From Winogradskyella ouciana (lineage in GTDB: Bacteria; Bacteroidota; Bacteroidia; Flavobacteriales; Flavobacteriaceae), in assembly GCF_009709615.1 (NCBI RefSeq), contig NZ_WJYA01000002.1:1-64000 (forward strand): a stretch of DNA of 64,000 nucleotides, read 5' to 3'. A program made the position numbers and the translations under genes. This document shows, in pieces, positions 44,986 through 52,806 of the stretch (positions are counted from its first letter, which is position 1; every line of letters starts with the position of its first letter). The notes under the pieces were generated by a model. That model saw nothing but the letters and a program-made list of their open reading frames with translations, searched no databases and was not told the origin of the DNA.

Positions 44986-46164
44986 TTAAGCACGCTCTAA
45001 GACCATTGCAGATGCACCACCACCACCATTACAGATAGCAGCTGCACCAATTTTGGCATTATTTTGATGCAATACATTAATTAGGGTAACAAGGATTCTT
45101 GCACCAGAACATCCTAAAGGATGACCCAATGAAACTGCACCACCATTAACGTTTACGTTTTCGTCGGATAATCCTAAAATTTTCATGTTTGCTAAACCAA
45201 CAACTGAGAAAGCTTCATTAAATTCAAAATAATCAACATCTTTAAACTCAATATTTGCTTTAGCTAACGCTTTTGGTAATGCCTTGGCAGGCGCAGTAGT
45301 AAACCATTTAGGTTCTTGTGCTGCATCCGCATAACTTTTTATAGTTGCAATTGGTTTTAATCCTAATTCATTAGCCTTTTCCCTGCTCATCAGTACCATT
45401 GCTGCCGCACCATCATTAATAGTGGATGCATTTGCAGCGGTAACCGTACCTTCTTTGGTAAAAGCAGGACGTAAAGTAGGAATCTTTTCCATCTTTACGT
45501 TGGTGTATTCTTCGTCTCGATTAACTATTATAGGCTCACCGCGACGCTGTGGCACTTCAACAGGAACGATTTCATCATCAAACTTACCAGCATCCCAAGC
45601 TGCCTTAGAGCGCTCATAAGATTGGATTGCGTATGCATCTTGATCTTCTCTGCTAAACTTATATTCCGTGGCACAAGCATCCGCACAAACTCCCATGGCA
45701 TGTTTTTCATAGGCATCTACCAATCCGTCTTTTTGCATACCATCTTCAAGTGTTGCAGGTCCAAATTTAGTAGCACTTCTTGCATGGTAGTAGTGTGGTA
45801 TTGCACTCATGTTTTCCATTCCACCAGCTACAACAATTTCCGCATCTCCAAGTTGAATAGCTTGGGCAGCTTGAGTAATGGCTTTCATACCAGAAGCGCA
45901 AACTTTATTAATAGTAGTACAAGGCACTGTATCTGGAATACCTGCATAAATTGCGGCTTGTCTTGCTGGGGCTTGTCCTGTACCTGCTTGTACAACATTT
46001 CCCATCAATACTTCATCAACCAATTCAGGTTTTAAACTAATTTTATCTAAAGCTCCTTTAATTGCAGTAGCGCCTAATCTTGGTGCCGGAACACTAGATA
46101 AGCTTCCTAAAAAACTTCCTATTGGTGTTCTTACAGCAGATACAATAACTACATCCTTGTTCAT
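44986..46164 (-). CDS. Acetyl-CoA C-acyltransferase (thiolase)
   Basis: 392 residues of normal length. The acyl-accepting cysteine is Cys89 (TTINKVCASGMKA); NEAF and GHPLGCSGAR supply the His and second Cys. It makes or cleaves acetoacetyl-CoA or beta-ketoacyl-CoA; biosynthetic and degradative types cannot be told apart here. It ends 9 bases before the NlpC gene begins, so they probably form one operon. Confidence 0.93.
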   Translation of the reverse strand: MNKDVVIVSAVRTPIGSFLGSLSSVPAPRLGATAIKGALDKISLKPELVDEVLMGNVVQAGTGQAPARQAAIYAGIPDTVPCTTINKVCASGMKAITQAAQAIQLGDAEIVVAGGMENMSAIPHYYHARSATKFGPATLEDGMQKDGLVDAYEKHAMGVCADACATEYKFSREDQDAYAIQSYERSKAAWDAGKFDDEIVPVEVPQRRGEPIIVNRDEEYTNVKMEKIPTLRPAFTKEGTVTAANASTINDGAAAMVLMSREKANELGLKPIATIKSYADAAQEPKWFTTAPAKALPKALAKANIEFKDVDYFEFNEAFSVVGLANMKILGLSDENVNVNGGAVSLGHPLGCSGARILVTLINVLHQNNAKIGAAAICNGGGGASAMVLERA

Positions 46165-46262
46165 TATATTTATGTTTTATTTAGTTGCTGCGAAATTAAT
46201 CAATTTTTGAGAGATTTTAGAATGTAATTAGGATTATAGCAGCCTAAAATTTTATTATTTCT

Positions 46263-46270
46263 TACTTTTG
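46263..46270 (+). promoter_or_regulatory. Bacteroidetes -7 box before the HD gene
   Basis: TACTTTTG matches TAnnTTTG, 7 bases before the ATG at 46278. Confidence 0.5.
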
Positions 46271-46277
46271 ATTGTGT

Positions 46278-48326
46278 ATGAAGGAACTTCTCAACAAATG
46301 GTACAAAAATCATGCATTAGTATATAAAATACTATTGTTTCTGTCCACTACATTATTCATAGTCTATCTGTTTCCTAAGACAGGGAAGTTTAGATTTTCT
46401 TTTGAAAAAGGAAAGCCTTGGCAGTCCGAAAACTTATATGCCCCTTTTAATTTTGCGATAAAAAAAGCACAGGAGGAGATTGAGAGCGAAAGATTGGAGG
46501 TAGAAAACAACGCTTCAGTATATTTTGATTTAAATACTGAGGTTAAGGATTTAGTGCTGTCAGAATATTTAAAAAAATTCAATCAAACATTTAAAGACAC
46601 ATTAGATTTAAACACCAATGAATCTAGTCTATATAAGAAAGGAAGATCTTTTGTTGATTTGCTGTATTCTAACGGCATTTTAGATACGGACTATAATTAC
46701 CCCAACACTAAGCCAGTGGTTTTAGTATCTTCAAACACAATTGAAAAGCAACTACAGTATGAAGATTTAATTGAAATTGGACAATTGCGACAACGTCTTG
46801 ATGATCATTTTTCAGAATCACCATCTGCAGATCGTAATAAAATCATCTCTCTCTTTTTTGATATTATAAAACCGAATATTACACTAAACGAGAGTTTAAC
46901 CCAAAACGCCTTAGAGGAAGAACTTTCTCAAATTTCCCAAACCCGAGGTAGTATAGATAAAGATCAGCTCATTATTTCAAAAGGTCAAGTCGTTGAGGAT
47001 GAAGAGTATATAGTATTAAATTCCTTAAAATCTGAGTATGAATCCCAAGTTTGGAATACCGCAAATTATAACTGGGTGCTTGTCGCATACACCTTATTGG
47101 TGGCATTAGCGCTTTTGATGTTATTATTATTCTTAAGAAAGTACCGTATGGAGGTGTTTTTGAACAACACAAAAGTCACCTTTATATTTTTCAATGTAGT
47201 TATAATGATTCTGTTAACTACGTTGGTAATTAGCTATAATTCTCAGTATATCTATGTTGTACCACTTTGTATTTTACCATTGGTGTTAAAGGCATTTTTT
47301 GATGCTAGGTTAGGGCTTTTTGCACATGTGCTTACCGTATTGCTTTTAGGATTTATAGTACCTAATAGTTATGAGTATATGTTCTTACAGATAATCGCGG
47401 GAATTGTAACTATACTTACCGTTTCAGAATTATATAAGCGCGCTAATTTATTTATTTCAGTAGGTCAAATAACACTTATTTATATAATAGCATATTTTGC
47501 ATTTTTTGTAATTCAAGAAGGGCAGGTAACAAGCTTAAAATGGGAAACTTTCGGCCTGTTTATATTATGTGGTTTGGCAACATTATTTGTACAACCTTTA
47601 ATATACATTTATGAAAAGGTATTTGGACTGGTTTCTGACGTGTCCTTACTTGAACTTTCAGACACAAACACAAAATTATTAAAGGAGCTTTCTAATAAAG
47701 CACCTGGAACTTTTCATCATTCTTTAAACGTGGCCAATTTAGCTGAAGCTTCTGCAAATGAGATTGGAGCAAATGCTATGCTTGTAAGGGTAGGCGCTTT
47801 GTATCATGATATTGGTAAGATGAAAAATCCAACTTATTTTACTGAAAATCAGAGTACAGGCATAAATCCACATGATGAATTATCGAATCGCGAAAGTGCC
47901 AGAGTTATAGTAAATCATGTTATAAAAGGTATAGAGATTGCCAAAAAGCACAATTTACCAGATCGTGTGATTGATTTTATAAGAACACATCATGGTACAA
48001 GTATGGTGTATTATTTTTATATGAAGGAAAAAGCAGAAAATGAAGATTTAAAATTAGAGGATTATTCTTACCCTGGACCAAAGCCTTTTAGTAAAGAAAC
48101 GGCTATTTTAATGATGTGCGACAGTGTTGAAGCCGCTTCAAAAAGCCTCAAAGAACCTACAACTACAAAAATTAATGACTTTGTAGAGAGTATTATAGAC
48201 AAGCAAATGGAAAATGGTCAGTTTCTAAATGCCAACATTACATTTAAGGAAATTCAGTCCATTAAAAAAGTACTAAAGCATAAGTTGGCAAACATATACC
48301 ACCTTAGAATTGAATACCCTGAGTAA
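46278..48326 (+). CDS. 7TM-HD family phosphodiesterase (PgpH-like)
   Basis: 682 residues. One membrane helix near the N-terminus, an extracytoplasmic 7TMR-HDED sensor region (residues about 40-270), seven membrane helices (about 275-450), and a C-terminal HD domain with HHSLNVANLAE and LYHDIGKMKNP. PgpH of Listeria, with the same layout, hydrolyses cyclic di-AMP, so this is likely a c-di-AMP phosphodiesterase. The ATG at 46278 is preferred to a TTG two codons upstream. Confidence 0.9.
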   Translation: MKELLNKWYKNHALVYKILLFLSTTLFIVYLFPKTGKFRFSFEKGKPWQSENLYAPFNFAIKKAQEEIESERLEVENNASVYFDLNTEVKDLVLSEYLKKFNQTFKDTLDLNTNESSLYKKGRSFVDLLYSNGILDTDYNYPNTKPVVLVSSNTIEKQLQYEDLIEIGQLRQRLDDHFSESPSADRNKIISLFFDIIKPNITLNESLTQNALEEELSQISQTRGSIDKDQLIISKGQVVEDEEYIVLNSLKSEYESQVWNTANYNWVLVAYTLLVALALLMLLLFLRKYRMEVFLNNTKVTFIFFNVVIMILLTTLVISYNSQYIYVVPLCILPLVLKAFFDARLGLFAHVLTVLLLGFIVPNSYEYMFLQIIAGIVTILTVSELYKRANLFISVGQITLIYIIAYFAFFVIQEGQVTSLKWETFGLFILCGLATLFVQPLIYIYEKVFGLVSDVSLLELSDTNTKLLKELSNKAPGTFHHSLNVANLAEASANEIGANAMLVRVGALYHDIGKMKNPTYFTENQSTGINPHDELSNRESARVIVNHVIKGIEIAKKHNLPDRVIDFIRTHHGTSMVYYFYMKEKAENEDLKLEDYSYPGPKPFSKETAILMMCDSVEAASKSLKEPTTTKINDFVESIIDKQMENGQFLNANITFKEIQSIKKVLKHKLANIYHLRIEYPE

Positions 48327-48331
48327 TAAAA

Positions 48332-48362
48332 CAAAAAAGCCTAACTATTTCTAGTAAGGCTT
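48332..48362 (-). terminator. Terminator stranded left of the island, probably the old end of the tRNA operon
   Basis: Read leftward: AAGCCTTACTA, loop GAAA, TAGTTAGGCTT, then TTTTGTTTT. This is a strong terminator with one stem mismatch. It stands directly outside the left 72-bp repeat, where the tRNA-Arg 3' flank was before the island entered. In the rightward direction (after the HD gene) it has no U-run. Confidence 0.75.
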
Positions 48363-48433
48363 AATGTGATCGCGACAGGATTCGAACCTGTGACCGTCTG
48401 CTTAGAAGGCAGATGCTCTATCCAGCTGAGCTA
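48362..48433. repeat. attL: 72-bp direct repeat, left copy
   Basis: Identical over 72 bases to 51585-51656. It contains a leftward tRNA-Arg(TCT) sequence from the D-stem to the 3' end plus 5 bases beyond. Perfect duplication on either side of a tyrosine recombinase gene marks attachment sites. Confidence 0.9.
48367..48433 (-). pseudogene. Displaced tRNA-Arg(TCT) copy lacking its 5' acceptor strand
   Basis: The D-, anticodon- (CTTCTAA loop) and T-arms and the 3' acceptor strand CGCGATC are all present, but the 5' partner is AAGATCA instead of GGTCGCG, so no acceptor stem forms. It is the original 3' part of the tRNA gene, cut off by the insertion. Confidence 0.85.
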
Positions 48434-48889
48434 TGATCTTTTCTAGCCTTTGTGATTCCAGTGAAGCAATGTGCTCCGTTTTGTGCATCACTTTAACCTG
48501 ATTAATAATATTATTATAAAGTTAGTAATTTTCTCTTATTGATGATTTAAAGCTAGGCAAGCGAAAAAGCATGTGTAGCTTAATTATAATGTTTTACAAT
48601 GTAAAGCTTATGATTAAGTTACTCATGCTGGCTGAGAAATAGCTCTTTATGATTTTGATAAAAATTGTAAAGTGCTATTTGTGCTTGGGCGAGCGGATAT
48701 TTTACATAATGCAGTTATAGTACAGAAACTAAATGAATGCTACTATAACTACGCGTTATGTAACATAGCTTTGGGTTTTTATAAATTAACAAGTAGGGGG
48801 TATCCAAATCCCATATTAACAAACTGGGGTTTCTGTTGGAAGTAGTTATTTGTCTATATTGCTTTTAAATTTTTAAAAAAAATAAAAAA
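48434..48889. other. Left interior of the island, no gene seen
   Basis: 456 bases without a convincing reading frame. It holds a candidate recombinase arm site (48470-48490) and an inverted repeat, AGTTATAGTA near 48713 with TACTATAACT near 48743, followed by ACGCGTTATGTAAC, which recalls the ends of flavobacterial gene cassettes. The stretch before 48890 is AT-rich and may hold the promoter of the DUF1566-like gene. Confidence 0.5.
48470..48490. repeat. Candidate recombinase arm site, left
   Basis: TGTGCTCCGTTTTGTGCA matches the sequence starting at 51474 (TGTGCGCTGTTTTGTGCA) at 16 of 18 positions. Both lie just inside the island ends, in the same orientation. Tyrosine recombinases with an arm-binding domain use such sites. 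Confidence 0.5.
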
Positions 48890-49213
48890 ATGTACTATGT
48901 TCTTACCGAAAACTTAAGCTTTGAGATTGCTTCAGAAGATCTTCCTGAAAAGTTAGATTTTGAAAATGCTCTCAATCTAATTTCAGAAACTGATGATAGG
49001 TGGCGACTTCCAAATATTGAAGAACTAAACTTAATGTTTAAGCTTCACAGTAAAGCAGTAGGCAATTTCAAGTATGATACTTACATAAGCTCAGAAGGCA
49101 TAAATAATTATAATTACAAATCAAAATCTTTCATAGATGGTAGTATTCGCAACGGTAGTAGTTATAAAAAGCCACCCTTTAAGAACAGGGTGAGATTGAT
49201 TAGAAACATATAA
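48890..49213 (+). CDS. DUF1566-like small protein in the island
   Basis: 107 residues, no signal peptide. RWRLPNIEELNLMFKLH, TYISSEG, KSFIDGS and RVRLIRNI follow the order of DUF1566 (Lcl C-terminal) domains, which have a C-type-lectin-like fold and are often found on surface or phage-related proteins. Here the domain stands alone. Role in the element unknown. Confidence 0.65.
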   Translation: MYYVLTENLSFEIASEDLPEKLDFENALNLISETDDRWRLPNIEELNLMFKLHSKAVGNFKYDTYISSEGINNYNYKSKSFIDGSIRNGSSYKKPPFKNRVRLIRNI

Positions 49214-49466
49214 TTTAATAATCTCGAAGAGCTATAATGCTATATTATTTCTATAATCAAAAGGGCTTGAAAGCTTTAAAATATGCCCAAAAACGAGGTT
49301 TTAGACTACACCTATTTTTTCTGATGTATGAAAATTTCAGAAAATAACTTTAAAATTAATCTTTCAACTAATTATTAATCTTAAAAATTAGTTCTAACCT
49401 TCATCAGCATCCGACCTAATTACAAAGGTCAGGGATGCGTGTGTTTATAATATAATAAGTTATTTT

Positions 49467-49682
49467 CTAGGCTACAGTTGCATTACCATTAATAAGGTCA
49501 ATGATTTTAACAATTTTTATTACATCTGCATCATTTTCAAAAACACCCGTAAGTCCTTGATCATTAAGGTCTGTAAATGGTGGCTCAAAGAGCATTTGCT
49601 TATCTATTGTGCCATTTTTAGTAAGGTAAGACATTATCGTTCTTACAAAAGTGATTTGATCTGCTCTTAAATTACCTGTCAT
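49467..49682 (-). pseudogene. hsdR: C-terminal remnant of type I restriction subunit HsdR
   Basis: 71 codons whose product (QITFVRTIMSYLTKNGTIDK, then LFEPPFTDLNDQG, LTGVFENDADVIKIVKIID) looks like the C-terminal domain of EcoEI-type R proteins. The nuclease and helicase parts are absent and a stop lies three codons before the ATG. It is therefore the stump of a lost restriction gene, though the small frame may still be translated. Confidence 0.7.
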
Positions 49683-50252
49683 TTTTATCTATTTCATAAC
49701 AATAAAATTTCAAATGTTAAAATTGGCTCAAGTCCTATAGAGGCTGGTTATTCAGCCCTTTTTAACTTGTAGAAAAGAACTATTGGTTGTACATTTGTAT
49801 TGTACTCTCTTCGAGATTGAAGAGACCAGCTGTGGAAAGAATCTGAAGAAAAGGATAACAAGCAGTTTAGAAGTTGGATTATTAATTGCGACCTTGAAAT
49901 AACAGGTAAACATAGCGAGGCGGTTTTCTCCAATAGGTACACAAAGATTTTAGCGAAATCAGTAGCTTGGAACATAACACAAAAGTAAAAAGTGTCCTGA
50001 ATGAACAGGAAGTGTCGGTATCCAGGGTGGGTGTAAATAGATTTATAATCTATGACGTACAGTACTGTATAAGTTGAGGTTTGAAAACAGAAGAGTAAGT
50101 CTAATGACCTACTACTTCTGCTAAACCAAACAAAATTTGGTAAGGGGTTTTCTATGTTCTTTTCTAAAGAGCATACCTTAAAAATTCCATAAAGCATCGA
50201 TATTCTAAGAAATATAACTCAAGGGAAAATTACTATCGATATCTTGAATTAT
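49683..50252. other. Island interior with gene debris
   Basis: 570 bases with no gene I accept. A rightward frame at 49821-49988 (55 codons, no ATG; contains WKESEEKDNKQFRSWIINC and FSNRYTKILAKSVAWNI) has protein-like composition and may be debris of another gene. A leftward 149-codon frame over the same bases is Ser/Phe/Cys-rich and looks like its shadow. Confidence 0.45.
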
Positions 50253-51449
50253 TTAAGAAATCACTGCAATATGCAATTCATCAATTTTATTTGTATCAAA
50301 TGCATCTAAATAAATAGCTGTGGTTTTATTACCGTATTCATGACCTAAAGCTTCTGCAATTAATTCATTAGAATATCCTAATCGCTTTGCTATAGTTGCA
50401 AAACTATGCCTAGCAGTGTAAGTAGTAATTGTACTATCACTTTGTAACTCCAGAGAAAGACGTTTTAGATATTTGTTAGTAGTTTTAATCCATTGCTTTA
50501 TGACTTTTTTAGCTTCTAAGCTGTCCTCTTGTAAAGTTTCATTAATAATAGGTAGTAAATAACTGCTGTTTTCATACTGTAAGCTTTTAATGATAGCTTC
50601 AGCAGGCTTAAAGAGCCTTATACTGTAGTTCTTGTGAGTTTTTCTACGATTATAAAGTATTCTACCATTATTTATATTAGATGCCTTTAAGTAAGCCATA
50701 TCTGTAAACGAAATTCCACGTAAATAGAAACTTAGCATAAAGTATTTTAATGATTTGCTTGCTGTAGAATCTTCATCTAACTCAATAGATTGTAATCGTT
50801 TTATATCTTCTCTGGAAATAGCTCTTTTAGCTGTTTGCTCAGACTTAATAGTAATGTCATAGAATGGATAATGAGACCTATCCACAAGTTTGTGCTTTAT
50901 AGCTTTGTTGTAGATTGCCCTTATTGTTCTAAAATAGTTAGAAATACTATTTTGTTTGAGACCTTTGAGTTTTAGATGATTTTCGAACTTTTGTAGTAGT
51001 ACATAATCAATCTCAGTGAACGTAATATCCTTTTTACAAAAATCTAGAAATCTGTTCATAGCAGTTCGATAAACCAGAGCATTTCCAGTATTTTTTGTTG
51101 TGAGCATTTCATCAATCAACTGTTGGGTGAAGGTTTTAAATGAACTAGTTTGAGTTTCTGTTTTGCCTTTTATAAGTAGCCTTAACTTTTCGATAGTTAC
51201 CTCATCATCCAAGGCTAAAATTGCTTTCTCTAATGCTAAGTAGTCATTAAGTAGTTTTAGATTGATACTTTTCGCATTTGGACAGGAATTAATAACACGA
51301 GAATTAGTGCTATTCCAGTGCTTCTTTAATACAGAAATACCTGCATTAATTGTGTGAACCTTTTTAAGGTGTCTGATTTTGTAAATAATGTTGTAAGTAT
51401 CATTAGACTTCGCTCTTCGTGTATCGAGCTTAATTTTTACTGTTGCCAT
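50253..51449 (-). CDS. Tyrosine recombinase (integrase) of the island
   Basis: 398 residues in the Bacteroidetes conjugative-transposon style: N-terminal arm-binding domain (about 1-95), SAM-like core-binding domain (about 100-200), catalytic domain with Arg244 (FYLRGIS), Lys270 (NRRKTHKNY), Arg347 (TARHSFAT), His370 (ALGHEYGN) and nucleophile Tyr380. The usual His of the HxxR box is Tyr344, as in many relatives. It reads leftward, away from the tRNA, with its start about 135 bases from the right repeat. All catalytic residues are present, so it may be active. Confidence 0.92.
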   Translation of the reverse strand: MATVKIKLDTRRAKSNDTYNIIYKIRHLKKVHTINAGISVLKKHWNSTNSRVINSCPNAKSINLKLLNDYLALEKAILALDDEVTIEKLRLLIKGKTETQTSSFKTFTQQLIDEMLTTKNTGNALVYRTAMNRFLDFCKKDITFTEIDYVLLQKFENHLKLKGLKQNSISNYFRTIRAIYNKAIKHKLVDRSHYPFYDITIKSEQTAKRAISREDIKRLQSIELDEDSTASKSLKYFMLSFYLRGISFTDMAYLKASNINNGRILYNRRKTHKNYSIRLFKPAEAIIKSLQYENSSYLLPIINETLQEDSLEAKKVIKQWIKTTNKYLKRLSLELQSDSTITTYTARHSFATIAKRLGYSNELIAEALGHEYGNKTTAIYLDAFDTNKIDELHIAVIS

Positions 51450-51473
51450 AATTAGGAAGTATTATGGTCAAAG

Positions 51474-51491
51474 TGTGCGCTGTTTTGTGCA
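51474..51491. repeat. Candidate recombinase arm site, right
   Basis: TGTGCGCTGTTTTGTGCA, 16 of 18 identical with the left site at 48470. It lies between the recombinase start and the right repeat. Confidence 0.5.
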
Positions 51492-51551
51492 CTTTTAGCG
51501 TCAGAAAATAGTCAAATTATCTGATTCTCTGGAATAGATGAAACTAGTATA

Positions 51552-51585
51552 AACAAAAATAACCTCCTGAAAATCAGAAGGTTAT
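51552..51585 (-). terminator. Island-borne terminator for the tRNA operon
   Basis: Read leftward: ATAACCTTCTGA, short loop, TCAGGAGGTTAT, then TTTTTGTTT, one stem mismatch. It follows the intact tRNA-Arg within a few bases and lies inside the island, so the element carries a replacement terminator. Confidence 0.8.
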
Positions 51586-51656
51586 AATGTGATCGCGACA
51601 GGATTCGAACCTGTGACCGTCTGCTTAGAAGGCAGATGCTCTATCCAGCTGAGCTA
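51585..51656. repeat. attR: 72-bp direct repeat, right copy
   Basis: Identical to 48362-48433. It overlaps the intact tRNA-Arg, all of which except its 5' acceptor strand is within the repeat. Confidence 0.9.
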
Positions 51657-51663
51657 CGCGACC
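51590..51663 (-). tRNA. tRNA-Arg(TCT), intact
   Basis: Acceptor GGTCGCG pairs with CGCGATC (one G-T), T-arm ACAGG-TTCGAAT-CCTGT, anticodon loop CTTCTAA giving TCT. The 3' part comes from the island. It is the last of three leftward tRNA genes. Confidence 0.95.
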
Positions 51664-51789
51664 CTTCTTCAAGGATTAACTACGTTGATCCTGAAAATAG
51701 GTTATTGTAAAAAGCGTTGCTTTTTACAAAAGCTTCAAACAATTTTTTATGAAAATAAATTTTCAACAAAATCTTACTTAAGCTTTTTG

Positions 51790-51864
51790 TCGGGGTGGCA
51801 GGATTCGAACCTGCGACCTCCGCGTCCCAAACGCGGCGCGATAACCGGGCTACGCTACACCCCG
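51790..51864 (-). tRNA. tRNA-Pro(TGG)
   Basis: Acceptor CGGGGTG pairs with CACCCCG; anticodon loop TTTGGGA gives TGG. Middle gene of the tRNA run. Confidence 0.95.
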
Positions 51865-51890
51865 AAAAATTGGTTATCAATTCAATATTG

Positions 51891-51974
51891 CGGAGAGACC
51901 GGGATTCGAACCCGGGCAACACTTACGCGTTGACAGATTAGCAATCTGCTCCATTACCACTCTGGCACCTCTCC
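51891..51974 (-). tRNA. tRNA-Ser(GCT)
   Basis: Acceptor GGAGAGG with TCTCTCC, a long variable arm (CAACGCGTAAGTGTTG) as expected for serine, anticodon loop TTGCTAA giving GCT. First gene of the tRNA run. Confidence 0.95.
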
Positions 51975-52149
51975 AAAATTAAAAGAACATTTCTTAAAAT
52001 TACACAAACAACAAATAAAATTTCTTTTACCTGTTAAGCGGGTGCAAATGTAACTTTTCATATTAAAGAACGCAACAAATTTTTTGAATTTTTTGTCAAA
52101 TTTCTAATGACTTTGATAACGACAATTATATACTTAAATTTATCTCATT

Positions 52150-52743
52150 ATGTCTAAATATAAAAATGACAGGGCCTTCACTGACTATGTGCACAAGCAT
52201 ATGGCTACTAACATAATTTATAAACCATTGCAATGGACTGAAGTTCAGCTTAGAAAAGATTATGCCAAATATATAGATATGATGGACGGTATCGACTATG
52301 TGTTTAGATGCGGAAATGAAATTAAAACAATTCAAGAACGCTTTAGGGATAAAAAATATAAAGGGTTTTCTGATTTTACAATCCGATATAGAAGGGATGA
52401 AAATAAAATTGAAGACCGTCATGAGTCTGAGTACTATAAGATAAAAGCACATTATTTCACCTACGGCATCATAGATAGCACTAAAGCAGAAATTAATAAG
52501 TCAACAACTTTTCTTAAATATGCAATTATCGACTTAAAAAAAGTCTATCAGAAGCTGGACGCTAGAGACATTTTTATTTCAGATAATGGTAAAAACAAAT
52601 GTAAAATAGTTGATGGTAACCGTATTGAATGCCCTGTAAAATATAACACAGATGGCTCGTCATCATTTTTTCCAATTGATATTTCTTATTTGGTTAAACT
52701 TTGGGGCGATGACATTATTATTTCTCAAAAGGGGTTTTTATAA
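52150..52743 (+). CDS. Hypothetical protein, possibly PD-(D/E)XK nuclease-like
   Basis: 197 residues, soluble. The spacing DGIDYVF (Asp49), TIQERFRD (Glu63), FTIRYRR and YYKIKAHYFTYGI recalls restriction-endonuclease-like folds, in which an Asp and a Glu/Gln-x-Lys-like strand bind the metal, followed by a core helix. No lysine stands right after Glu63, so the match is imperfect. It lies next to the tRNA genes, divergent from them, and 63 bases before the repair operon. I cannot assign it firmly. Confidence 0.55.
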   Translation: MSKYKNDRAFTDYVHKHMATNIIYKPLQWTEVQLRKDYAKYIDMMDGIDYVFRCGNEIKTIQERFRDKKYKGFSDFTIRYRRDENKIEDRHESEYYKIKAHYFTYGIIDSTKAEINKSTTFLKYAIIDLKKVYQKLDARDIFISDNGKNKCKIVDGNRIECPVKYNTDGSSSFFPIDISYLVKLWGDDIIISQKGFL

Positions 52744-52806
52744 CAGTTAAAATTTAACTCTATTTTGTCAATAGAATATGTCATTTTTCAATAGCTTCGT
52801 ATTGCT

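Larger units (their letters stand above)
48362..51656. mobile_element. Small integrative element in tRNA-Arg(TCT)
   Basis: Bounded by perfect 72-bp direct repeats; the interior (48434-51584) is 3,151 bases. The recombinase gene lies just inside the right end, next to the intact tRNA, as usual for tRNA-targeting elements. The cargo is a DUF1566-like gene, an apparent HsdR stump and unassigned sequence, so the element looks decayed or is a minimal satellite. No relaxase, replication or capsid gene is seen. Confidence 0.88.

Noticed and set aside
49237..49347. 36-codon frame after the DUF1566-like gene (MLYYFYNQKGLKALK...)
   Set aside because: Plausible composition but too short and without context to call.
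49748..50197. Leftward 149-codon frame in the island
   Set aside because: Unusual Ser/Phe/Cys-rich composition; it lies opposite a more protein-like fragment at 49821-49988.
51589..51933. Rightward 114-codon frame across the tRNA genes
   Set aside because: It covers three tRNA genes on the other strand; contains the typical false peptides such as IRTRATLTR made by reversed tRNA sequence.
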